This document shows, piece by piece, positions 18,089-25,274 of a stretch of DNA of 64,000 nt (its first letter is position 1; every line of letters starts with the position of its first letter). The translations under genes and the position numbers were made by a program. The DNA is from JABWBR01 sp036741235. Lineage in GTDB: Bacteria; Bacteroidota; Bacteroidia; Chitinophagales; Saprospiraceae. The DNA is taken from contig DAINSQ010000004.1 in the NCBI GenBank assembly GCA_036741235.1, positions 12,394 to 76,393 on the forward strand. The letters are read 5' to 3'. Under the pieces are notes generated by a model, which saw nothing but the letters and a program-made list of their open reading frames with translations, had not been told where the DNA came from and did not search any database.

Positions 18089-18112
18089 TCTTTATAAAAA
18101 GAAGTATATTTG
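18083..18112 (+). promoter_or_regulatory. Promoter of paaA
   Basis: A perfect TAnnTTTG -7 element, TATATTTG, lies at 18105-18112, 16 bp before the ATG at 18129. The -33 region (TTCG at 18083-18086) coincides with the right half of the palindrome, so a bound repressor would block the promoter. The element also argues against any paaA start upstream of 18112. Confidence 0.6.
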
Positions 18113-18128
18113 TATCGCAAAAAAAGCC

Positions 18129-19091
18129 ATGGCAGCTATGAACGAGTTGACCTTAGAGCAGGAATTCCAGGCCAAGATTGATGCTGATATCAAGATCGAG
18201 CCTAAAGACTGGATGCCCGACGCCTATCGCAAAACGCTAATCAGGCAGATCTCCCAGCACGCCCATTCTGAAATCGTCGGTATGTTGCCAGAAGGCAATT
18301 GGATATCGAGGGCGCCGTCGCTGCGGCGAAAAGTCGCCCTGCTGGCCAAAGTTCAAGATGAAGGCGGCCACGGGCTATACCTCTACAGCGCTACCGAAAC
18401 GCTGGGCGTTGACCGCGAGGATCTGATAGACGATCTGCACAGCGGCAAAGCCAAATACAGCAGCATTTTTAACTATCCTTCACTCAATTGGGCCGACATC
18501 GGCGCTATTGGCTGGCTGGTTGACGGCGCTGCCATCATGAACCAGGTAGCCCTCTGCCGTACTTCCTACGGCCCTTATGCCCGCGCCATGGTGCGCATTT
18601 GCAAAGAGGAAAGTTTTCACCAGCGCCAGGGCTACGAAATATTGCTCACGCTGTGCCGCGGCACGGAAGTGCAAAAACGCATGGCCCAGGATGCCATCAA
18701 CCGCTGGTGGTGGCCCTCACTGATGATGTTCGGCCCTCCCGACACCGATTCGCCCAACTCTGAGCAATCTATGAAATGGCGCATCAAACGCCAGTCGAAT
18801 GATGAATTGCGCCAGCGTTTCATTGATATGACGGTGCCACAAGCTGACTTCCTTGGATTGGTACTGCCCGACCCGCTGTTGAAATGGAATGAAGACCGAG
18901 GTCACTACGACTTTGGCCCCATCAACTGGGAAGAATTTAAAAACGTGCTCAAAGGAAACGGCCAATGTAACCGGCAGCGCATGAAAGATCGCATCAAGGC
19001 CCATGAGGAAGGCGCCTGGGTGCGCGATGCAGCCATGGCTTACGCCGAAAAGCGCCGCCAACGTCAGGAACAAAAGACAAGCGTAGCTTAG
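18129..19091 (+). CDS. paaA: Phenylacetyl-CoA epoxidase catalytic subunit PaaA
   Basis: The frame is open further upstream, but the promoter at 18105-18112 fixes the start at ATG 18129 (MAAMNELTLEQEF; ATG 18138 is possible), giving 320 residues. PaaA is the di-iron catalytic subunit that epoxidises the ring of phenylacetyl-CoA. Family segments are clear: DWMPDAYRKTLIRQISQHAHSE, KVQDEGGHGLYLYSATETLG (ExxH-type ligand region), RICKEESFHQRQGYE (second ligand region) and WWWPSLMMFGPPDTDS. paaB follows 20 bp downstream. Confidence 0.95.
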   Translation: MAAMNELTLEQEFQAKIDADIKIEPKDWMPDAYRKTLIRQISQHAHSEIVGMLPEGNWISRAPSLRRKVALLAKVQDEGGHGLYLYSATETLGVDREDLIDDLHSGKAKYSSIFNYPSLNWADIGAIGWLVDGAAIMNQVALCRTSYGPYARAMVRICKEESFHQRQGYEILLTLCRGTEVQKRMAQDAINRWWWPSLMMFGPPDTDSPNSEQSMKWRIKRQSNDELRQRFIDMTVPQADFLGLVLPDPLLKWNEDRGHYDFGPINWEEFKNVLKGNGQCNRQRMKDRIKAHEEGAWVRDAAMAYAEKRRQRQEQKTSVA

Positions 19092-19111
19092 TTTATCAAA
19101 CCATCAGCACC

Positions 19112-19396
19112 ATGAAAAACAACTGGCCACTGTGGGAAATCTTCATCCGCAGCAAAAACGGACTTAACCACAAACACGTTGGTAGCCTGCACGCCTCCGA
19201 TGCAGCAATGGCTATCGAAAACGCGCGCGATGTCTATACCCGCCGCAACGAAGGCGTTAGCATTTGGGTCGTAGAATCCAAATATATCACGGCATCAAGC
19301 CCTGAAGACAGCGAGGCGTTCTTCGATCCGGCCAACGACAAAGTATACAGGCATCCCACTTTTTACGATTTGCCCGACGAGGTAAAACACATTTGA
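19112..19396 (+). CDS. paaB: Phenylacetyl-CoA epoxidase subunit PaaB
   Basis: A 94-residue small structural subunit with the expected start WPLWEIFIRSKNGLNHKHVGSLHASDAAMAIENARDVYTRR and the segment GVSIWVVES, typical of PaaB. It bridges PaaAC heterodimers in the epoxidase complex. It lies between paaA and paaC in the canonical order. Confidence 0.95.
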   Translation: MKNNWPLWEIFIRSKNGLNHKHVGSLHASDAAMAIENARDVYTRRNEGVSIWVVESKYITASSPEDSEAFFDPANDKVYRHPTFYDLPDEVKHI

Positions 19397-19439
19397 TCAA
19401 ACTCAGCCTTTTAACCAAACCATATAACCAAACAACGCC

Positions 19440-20207
19440 ATGACCACCGCGAATTTGCCACAAGCCCGCTTCAATTATTTATTGCGATTGGGCGATAATG
19501 CCTTGATATTAGGCCAGCGCTTGTCGGAATGGTGTGGTCATGGCCCGGTGTTGGAGCAAGATATAGCGATTACCAATATTGCGCTCGACCTCATCGGACA
19601 GGCCCGGTCGATCTATGCCTACGCCGCCGAACTCGAAGGCAAAGGCCGCAGCGAAGACGATATCGCTTTCCTGCGCGACGCCTGGGATTTTTACAACGTT
19701 CAACTCGTTGAACAACCCAACGAAGACTGGGCATACGCTATCGTACGCCAGTTTTTATTCGATTCCTGCAATTTTTACCTATACCAATCGCTCACCCACA
19801 GCAGCGACGAACACATCAGGGCTATCGCTGAAAAATCGCTCAAGGAAATCACTTACCACCTCCGCTATAGCTCGGAGTGGATGATTCGCCTGGGCGACGG
19901 CACCGAGTTGAGCCGCCAGAAAATGCAAACCGCGCTGGACGACCTCTGGATGTACTCGGGTGAAATGATGATGATGGATGAACTCGATATGTTGATGCGC
20001 GATCTGGGCATCGGCGCCGATTTCGATGCCATCAAGCCCCAGGTAGACGCCAAGCGCCGCGAAGTTATCAGCGAAGCAACGCTCCAAATTCCCGGCAACC
20101 CGTGGATGCAATCAGGCGGAAAACAAGGCCGCCACACCGAATTTCTCGGCCACATACTCGCCGATATGCAGTTTATGCAGCGGGCTTATCCTGGTATGAC
20201 CTGGTGA
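19440..20207 (+). CDS. paaC: Phenylacetyl-CoA epoxidase structural subunit PaaC
   Basis: A 255-residue ferritin-like helical subunit that pairs with PaaA. Recognisable segments are LRLGDNALILGQRLSEWCGHGPVLEQDIAITNIALDLIGQAR and EITYHLRYSSEWMIRLGDGTELS. It ends with HTEFLGHILADMQFMQRAYPG, as in characterised PaaC. The genes that normally follow, paaD (Fe-S assembly factor) and paaE (reductase), are absent; a membrane protein gene begins 11 bp later. Confidence 0.95.
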   Translation: MTTANLPQARFNYLLRLGDNALILGQRLSEWCGHGPVLEQDIAITNIALDLIGQARSIYAYAAELEGKGRSEDDIAFLRDAWDFYNVQLVEQPNEDWAYAIVRQFLFDSCNFYLYQSLTHSSDEHIRAIAEKSLKEITYHLRYSSEWMIRLGDGTELSRQKMQTALDDLWMYSGEMMMMDELDMLMRDLGIGADFDAIKPQVDAKRREVISEATLQIPGNPWMQSGGKQGRHTEFLGHILADMQFMQRAYPGMTW

Positions 20208-20218
20208 GGATTTGAGAT

Positions 20219-20992
20219 ATGGAATGGTACCACTACCTCCTTGCCATCGCCGGCAGCGCATTGGCGGGCGCTATCAATACCCTGGCCGGCAACGGCTCTG
20301 CAATAACGCTCACTATACTTACTGAGCTGCTGGGGCTGCCCGGTAATGTGGCCAACGGCACCAACCGCATCGGTATCTTTACCCAAAGTGCGGCCAGCAC
20401 GTATGTATTTTATCGCAGCGGCAGGCTACAGTTATCTCAAAGCGGTAAAGGCATTGCACTCACTACACTAGGCGCCCTTGTCGGCATTTGGGCGGCCACG
20501 GTAGTGAGCAGCGATCAATTCAAAACTGTATTTCGCTTTTTATTGGTAGCCATGCTGGTTGTTATGCTGGTGAAACCTGAAAAATGGTTGCGCGAAACGG
20601 ATACCACCCGACACATATCGCCCTGGATCACCATACCTGTTTTCCTCGCGCTCGGTTTTTACGGCGGTTTTATTCAAATGGGAATGGGAATTTTCTTCCT
20701 GGCAGCTATGGTACTGGGCGCACGTTACAGCCTCACCGACAGCAACGCAGTGAAATCTGCCGTGGTGGGCTTGTATACCTTTCTGGCGATCCTGATCTTT
20801 GCCTGGAATGGGCAAGTAGATTGGGATCTCGGGGCCCTGATGGCCGTAGGTCAAACTGCCGGCGGTTATTTCACAGCCCGATTCGCAACGACCAGCCCAA
20901 AAGCGAATGTTTGGGCACACCGCGTATTAATAGCCGTCGTAACCTTAGCTGTCGCTAAAATGTTTAATCTACATACCTTATTGCTTCGCTGA
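20219..20992 (+). CDS. TSUP (TauE/SafE) family membrane protein
   Basis: A 257-residue protein with about 8 hydrophobic helices. The glycine-rich repeat halves are typical of the 4-TMS sulfite exporter TauE/SafE family (LAGAINTLAGNGSAITLTILTELLGLPGNVANGTNRIG and GFYGGFIQMGMGIFFLAAMVLG). Members move organosulfonates, sulfite or other organic anions. It lies 11 bp after paaC, so it is probably co-transcribed and could handle a phenylacetate-related anion; this is inference from position. The stop codon overlaps the next start in the arrangement TGATG. Confidence 0.82.
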   Translation: MEWYHYLLAIAGSALAGAINTLAGNGSAITLTILTELLGLPGNVANGTNRIGIFTQSAASTYVFYRSGRLQLSQSGKGIALTTLGALVGIWAATVVSSDQFKTVFRFLLVAMLVVMLVKPEKWLRETDTTRHISPWITIPVFLALGFYGGFIQMGMGIFFLAAMVLGARYSLTDSNAVKSAVVGLYTFLAILIFAWNGQVDWDLGALMAVGQTAGGYFTARFATTSPKANVWAHRVLIAVVTLAVAKMFNLHTLLLR

Positions 20993-21597
20993 TGGTTAAT
21001 TTTAAAGAACTCATTTCCGTTTCACTGATTCTGTTCTCTGTAATAGACATTGTGGGTTCGCTGCCCATACTGTTGGACCTCAAAAAGCGCGGCATCCAGA
21101 TTGAGGCCGGCAAAGCTTCGCTGGCGGCTTTGGTATTAATGACTATTTTTCTATACGCAGGCGAAGCCCTCATTCGATTATTCGGTATTGATGTGCAGTC
21201 TTTTGCCGTGGCCGGGGCGATTGTATTGTTTCTTATCGGCATGGAAATGATTCTTGGCATTCGCATTTTTCGCGACAGCGAGGCAGCCAACTCGGGTTCT
21301 ATTGTTCCGGTAGCCTTTCCGCTTATCGCAGGGGCAGGAGCCATGACCACCATTATTTCGCTGAAAGCAAAATACGAGGTTGTTAATATTCAGATTGGCA
21401 TTGTACTGAATATCGTTTTTGTATATCTGGTATTGCGTTCTTCCAACTGGCTTGGAGGGCTATTGGGGGTTGGCGGCGCCAGCGTATTGCGCAAAATTTT
21501 CGGCATCATCCTGCTGGCCATTGCCATCAAACTATTCAAAGACAATTTTCACTTGATCGTTGCGCCGCCGGCAGCCGGAGCTACTTTGCCAAAATAA
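20992..21597 (+). CDS. MarC family inner-membrane protein
   Basis: 201 residues with six hydrophobic helices. MarC-family signatures include the N-terminal FSVIDIVGSLPILLDL, a G-rich FAVAGAIVLFLIGMEMILG and the second-half VPVAFPLIAGAGAMTTII. The family's function is unresolved despite the old antibiotic-resistance name. The ATG at 20992 shares its A with the TGA of the TSUP gene, indicating translational coupling. The 3' end overlaps the convergent thioredoxin-like gene by 17 bp. Confidence 0.87.
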   Translation: MVNFKELISVSLILFSVIDIVGSLPILLDLKKRGIQIEAGKASLAALVLMTIFLYAGEALIRLFGIDVQSFAVAGAIVLFLIGMEMILGIRIFRDSEAANSGSIVPVAFPLIAGAGAMTTIISLKAKYEVVNIQIGIVLNIVFVYLVLRSSNWLGGLLGVGGASVLRKIFGIILLAIAIKLFKDNFHLIVAPPAAGATLPK

Positions 21598-22129
21598 CCG
21601 CCATATCGGCTTCAAATGATACCTGGGTACTTTCCACAATGCGGCCAAGTTCCTTGCCGTCGCGTTGGAAAATAAAAGTAGGCACCAACTCGATATTAAA
21701 GGCCCGTTCTTCGTGATTTGGGCTTTGTTTATAGCGATCGGGGTGATTGTCGAGGCTGATTATTTGAATGTTGGTCTCTTTATAGCCCAGGAAATCGGCT
21801 ATTTTGAAAAAGCGCGGCACTTCCCGCTGGCTGTCTTCGCACCATGTGCCCATAAAAACAAGCACTTTGACGCCTTTGAGCCGGCTTTTAACGGGCTCGA
21901 GCGCTTGTTCATTGACGCGGTAATTGCCGTATTCGGCATTAAACCACTTGGCATAGGTACCGCGTGTAAGACCTTCTCTGTTGATTTGCCCCAACAATAT
22001 GGGTTCGTTTTCGTGCGACATCACTTCCTGGTTCATAGTGGACGCAGTTGACATACCTTGTTTTTTTGTGCCGGCACAGGCTGTCAGGCCGACGGCCAAT
22101 ATCGATACTGCGATAAAGTTGAAGTTCAT
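21581..22129 (-). CDS. Thioredoxin-fold lipoprotein with single-Cys WCEDS site
   Basis: A 182-residue protein with a lipoprotein signal (VSILAVGLTACAG, lipobox Cys near residue 18). A thioredoxin fold follows: VKVLVFMGTWCEDSQREVPRFF, then IELVPTFIFQRDGKELGRIVE with the conserved cis-Pro. The usual CxxC is WCEDS, so only the first cysteine remains and disulfide oxidoreductase activity by the normal two-cysteine mechanism is not possible. It could be a monothiol enzyme, chaperone or binding protein in the periplasm. Confidence 0.82.
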   Translation of the reverse strand: MNFNFIAVSILAVGLTACAGTKKQGMSTASTMNQEVMSHENEPILLGQINREGLTRGTYAKWFNAEYGNYRVNEQALEPVKSRLKGVKVLVFMGTWCEDSQREVPRFFKIADFLGYKETNIQIISLDNHPDRYKQSPNHEERAFNIELVPTFIFQRDGKELGRIVESTQVSFEADMAVILAK

Positions 22130-22161
22130 AACCGTTTATTTTTATTGTGGCAAAATTGGCG

Positions 22162-23469
22162 CTATTCTTCGTATTCAAAAAGTGTTGCGCCGGGAAAAGC
22201 CAGGATGTAATCAAAACCGTAGAGGTCTTGTCCAACAGCATCAGTTGATAAATTCGGGTGTTTTTTTACGATTTTTTCCATCGTATCTTTTCCCTTGAAT
22301 AACAAGGGTTGGTCTTTGTATTTTTTAAATTGGGTAAAAACAGCTTTAGTAATCTCCGTTGGATCATCGATCAACAAGTAGCGATTGGCGGCATAAGCAT
22401 TTACGCAGCTTTTATAGCCGTTCACCAGACTTTCAAATTGGCCGGTGCCATTTTTGTATGCTTCATTCGAATAATAGGATGCGGGGATGTTAAACCCGAA
22501 GTTCACCAACTTAACAGACAATACCTTGCCCTTTGTATAAGGTATTTCATGGGCCAGTTTCCAGCCTTCATATTCGGGGAAATTAGCGCCTTCGGGTTTG
22601 TATATACGGGTATGGGATGCGCCCGCCCAGATAATACTTTTACCGTTTTTGATGATATTGCCAAAAAAGGCGTCGTCGGTGAGATTGCTTACAATTCGCG
22701 CCACCCTGAGCTCCATAAATAGCGGAAATCCCGCATCTTCTCCTTGTTCCTCTATTTTCATGAACGCATTGTAAGAGGTTTTGAAGTTTTCAAATACATT
22801 TCGAACATAGTTTTTATCAATAAAGGGGCGATCTGTAATCAGGACGTCGGCCGGCGCTGTTTGAATGACAGAATCCATAAACGACAGGATTTCGGGCGTA
22901 ATCCGCCCCGCAGCCTTTATACGGGGAACCAACTCCTTGTCGCCGACCTGATTGAAGAAGGGTATGAATATTTGTCGAAGCGAATAGCTGAAATCCTGTT
23001 CAATATCAGAGCAAGCTACCGTAAGTTTTTGCTCAGGGTGTTGACTATTCCAATCGCGCAATCGGTTTAAAAAGCGCATATTTTCTTTAGTATCAAAAAA
23101 AGCGCGCAAGTAAGGCATGAGTTTTTCACCATCCGAAGTATCGCTGTTGATATAAGCATTGATATAGGACGTAGCTGAATAAGGTAGTTCCAGTACAAGC
23201 GTGTGGAAGCCGTATTTAGTGAGGTAAAATACCAGATCTTCGGTATACGATTGCAGGGTATTCATCCAGTGGCTTTCACCAATGAGCACCACTTTTTTGT
23301 CTTTTACAGCCGCATTAATCCATCGGTAATCATTGGCGGCAACTGCCTTCGCGCCAACCGATATTCTCGCCTTTGGCGTCAGGTTATGATCGAAAAAATC
23401 ACAATCGCCAGCTTCCTGACTGTTAGCAAAAAAGGGAGCGAGCAATAAGAAAAGTGTGATCCTGAGCAT
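22162..23469 (-). CDS. Erythromycin-esterase-like (Tiki superfamily) secreted protein
   Basis: 435 residues with a short signal (MLRITLFLLLAPFFANSQ). The core shows KVVLIGESHWMNTLQSYTEDLVFYL, TLVLELPYSATSYINAYI and, later, SIIWAGASHTRIYK. The GExH and later GxSH positions are the conserved Glu/His pairs of the erythromycin-esterase/TraB/ChaN-like superfamily. Many members do not act on macrolides, so no resistance function is claimed. It lies 32 bp upstream of the thioredoxin-like lipoprotein gene on the same strand and is probably co-transcribed with it. Confidence 0.62.
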   Translation of the reverse strand: MLRITLFLLLAPFFANSQEAGDCDFFDHNLTPKARISVGAKAVAANDYRWINAAVKDKKVVLIGESHWMNTLQSYTEDLVFYLTKYGFHTLVLELPYSATSYINAYINSDTSDGEKLMPYLRAFFDTKENMRFLNRLRDWNSQHPEQKLTVACSDIEQDFSYSLRQIFIPFFNQVGDKELVPRIKAAGRITPEILSFMDSVIQTAPADVLITDRPFIDKNYVRNVFENFKTSYNAFMKIEEQGEDAGFPLFMELRVARIVSNLTDDAFFGNIIKNGKSIIWAGASHTRIYKPEGANFPEYEGWKLAHEIPYTKGKVLSVKLVNFGFNIPASYYSNEAYKNGTGQFESLVNGYKSCVNAYAANRYLLIDDPTEITKAVFTQFKKYKDQPLLFKGKDTMEKIVKKHPNLSTDAVGQDLYGFDYILAFPGATLFEYEE

Positions 23470-23507
23470 ATTATTTCTGAATAATAAAGTGATGTAATTC
23501 CTGTAGG

Positions 23508-24632
23508 CTAACTCAAATCCTTCCTGTACACTCTAAACCGCTTGTGCAACTGGGCGCCCATCTTTTCGTATTCGGCCAGCATTCGCGTATTCGTTTCGAG
23601 TACAAGGTGGGTTTCCAGGGTTTCAATGCCGGCCTGCCTGGCGCTTTCTATCATTTTCCAACCCATCAGAATATCGATACCGCGCCCCCGGTATTGTTCA
23701 TCAATAGCGCCCAACATCAGGTCGAGTTGTTTGGTTGTTTTGGCTGCGCGCCAAATGTGAAATAGCCCTAGAGGAAATAACCTGCCTCTGGCCCTCTGAA
23801 TGCCTTTGGTCATATTCGGCAATCCAACGATAAAAGCAATGAGCTTGTTATTTTCGTCGAGCACTACTTTCACAAAGCGGGGGTCAAGCAACATCAGGTA
23901 GCGGTCTACCATCTCTTTTATCTCTTGATCGTCAAGAGGTTGAAAACCGTAAATGTCTTTGTAAGTATCATTAATGAGATAAAAGACAGGCCCGATATAA
24001 GGCTTGAGCTCGCTGGTTTTCTGAAATTCTATCAATTTAAAATTAGTATTTCGCTTTACACGCTCGTAAATGCGAGGGTAAAAGTCGGGGACGCCCTTTC
24101 GCAAATCAATAATAAAATCGAGGCAGTCAATTTTTTTTTCATAACCTTCAGCTTCTATCAATGCCGGCAAATAGGGCAAATTGCAGGGGGTGACAAGAAT
24201 GGGCAATTTATCAAATCCATCTATCAGCAGCCCCTCGGGATCTTTATCAGAAAAACCAAAAGGGCCTACGATTTCAGTCATGCCTTTTCTCCTGCCCCAT
24301 TCCTCTACCGTATTCAGCAACGCGCGGGCTACCTCAGGATCGTCGTAGCACTCGAAATGTTCAAATCTTACGGTTTTTTCGCCTTTGCGCTCGTTATAGG
24401 GGTGGTTGATGATACCCATGATACGGCCTACCGGCTTATCGGCTTTGTATGCCAGCCATAGACAGGTATCGCAAAAGGAAAAAGCTTTGTTTTTTTCGGG
24501 ATTGTAATAGGTCCACTCATCCATATATATCGGCGGCAACCAATTACTGTGTTTTCGGTGAATCTGCTCGGGCAGATAAATATAAGCGCGCAAATCGCTG
24601 CGACTACCCACTGCTTTGATTGTTACCGTCAT
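23508..24632 (-). CDS. GNAT-fold N-acetyltransferase-like protein
   Basis: 374 residues, cytoplasmic. The N-terminal half (RSDLRAYIYLPEQIHRKHSNWLPPIYMDEWTYYNPEKN) and the central region (IVGPFGFSDKDPEGLLIDGFD) are typical of a large family of Bacteroidota GNAT-like proteins. The C-terminal part has a GNAT acetyl-CoA-binding pattern (LGAIDEQYRGRGIDILMGWKMIESARQAGIETLETHLVLETNTRM). The substrate is unknown. The start overlaps the last 4 bp of the PAP2 gene, so the two are translationally coupled, which hints at a joint lipid-related role. Confidence 0.72.
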   Translation of the reverse strand: MTVTIKAVGSRSDLRAYIYLPEQIHRKHSNWLPPIYMDEWTYYNPEKNKAFSFCDTCLWLAYKADKPVGRIMGIINHPYNERKGEKTVRFEHFECYDDPEVARALLNTVEEWGRRKGMTEIVGPFGFSDKDPEGLLIDGFDKLPILVTPCNLPYLPALIEAEGYEKKIDCLDFIIDLRKGVPDFYPRIYERVKRNTNFKLIEFQKTSELKPYIGPVFYLINDTYKDIYGFQPLDDQEIKEMVDRYLMLLDPRFVKVVLDENNKLIAFIVGLPNMTKGIQRARGRLFPLGLFHIWRAAKTTKQLDLMLGAIDEQYRGRGIDILMGWKMIESARQAGIETLETHLVLETNTRMLAEYEKMGAQLHKRFRVYRKDLS

Positions 24633-25273
24633 GGCTTTTCATTTTGCCCGGCGGCCAAAGGGATCAGCTTTGCCGTCGCATTTGCGCAAAGGTACGCGAT
24701 AGGAACTGCGGCAACAATATCCACTGTGTAATGAATATGTTGCAACAACAAGGTTATGACCATCAATACAACTACCCCTCCCGCTATCCGTTTTTCGGTC
24801 TTTCCCGGCAAACATTTGTATATCAAAAATGCGGTAGCCGTATGTCCCGAAAAAAAGAGGTCTTTCGTAACCGCAATACCGCCATAAAACACCGGTACAA
24901 AAGGATCGACCAGAGGTACTAAATCAACCGGCGGATCAAGCGGCGTTATCCACAAGGTGAAAACACGCACAATCAACAGCAGGGTATAACCAGTGAGAAA
25001 ATGGATCAATACCGCCGGAGTAAGCAGACATCTGGCTATAGTATAAATAACCGGCACATAGATCAGAACAAATATCGGCCCTGACAAATCCATAGCGGGC
25101 AGTGCATTTAACACTGGGTCAAACAGCAGAGCGCCAGGCCGGGCCTGCAAATAAGCGAAAAATGCAGGTATTTGCGCCGCGCAATACAACAACAGCGCCA
25201 GCGTACCCACGCTCACGACGATGAAGCCGCGCCGCTTTAATGCAACGCGCCACCGTGCTTTTACTTCCTCCAA
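24629..25273 (-). CDS. Sphingomyelin-synthase-like PAP2 membrane protein
   Basis: 214 residues with about six hydrophobic segments. The C-terminal motifs KDLFFSGHTATAFLIY and QHIHYTVDIVAAVPIAY match the PAP2-C domain of sphingomyelin/ceramide phosphotransferases and supply the expected His, His and Asp catalytic triad. Bacteroidota often make sphingolipids, so a headgroup transferase on ceramide or diacylglycerol at the membrane is a reasonable inference, though a lipid phosphatase is also possible. It overlaps the acetyltransferase gene by 4 bp and starts 1 bp before the end of the DPP-IV reading frame's downstream boundary, so the three minus-strand genes look like one operon. Confidence 0.75.
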   Translation of the reverse strand: MEEVKARWRVALKRRGFIVVSVGTLALLLYCAAQIPAFFAYLQARPGALLFDPVLNALPAMDLSGPIFVLIYVPVIYTIARCLLTPAVLIHFLTGYTLLLIVRVFTLWITPLDPPVDLVPLVDPFVPVFYGGIAVTKDLFFSGHTATAFLIYKCLPGKTEKRIAGGVVVLMVITLLLQHIHYTVDIVAAVPIAYLCANATAKLIPLAAGQNEKP

Positions 25274-25274
25274 T

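Noticed and set aside
17955..18128. N-terminal extension of paaA
   Set aside because: The extra 58 residues are unlike PaaA and would cover the operator and the perfect -7 element.
22162..23469. Macrolide resistance gene
   Set aside because: Only superfamily-level motifs are present; most such proteins in Bacteroidota are not known to hydrolyse erythromycin.
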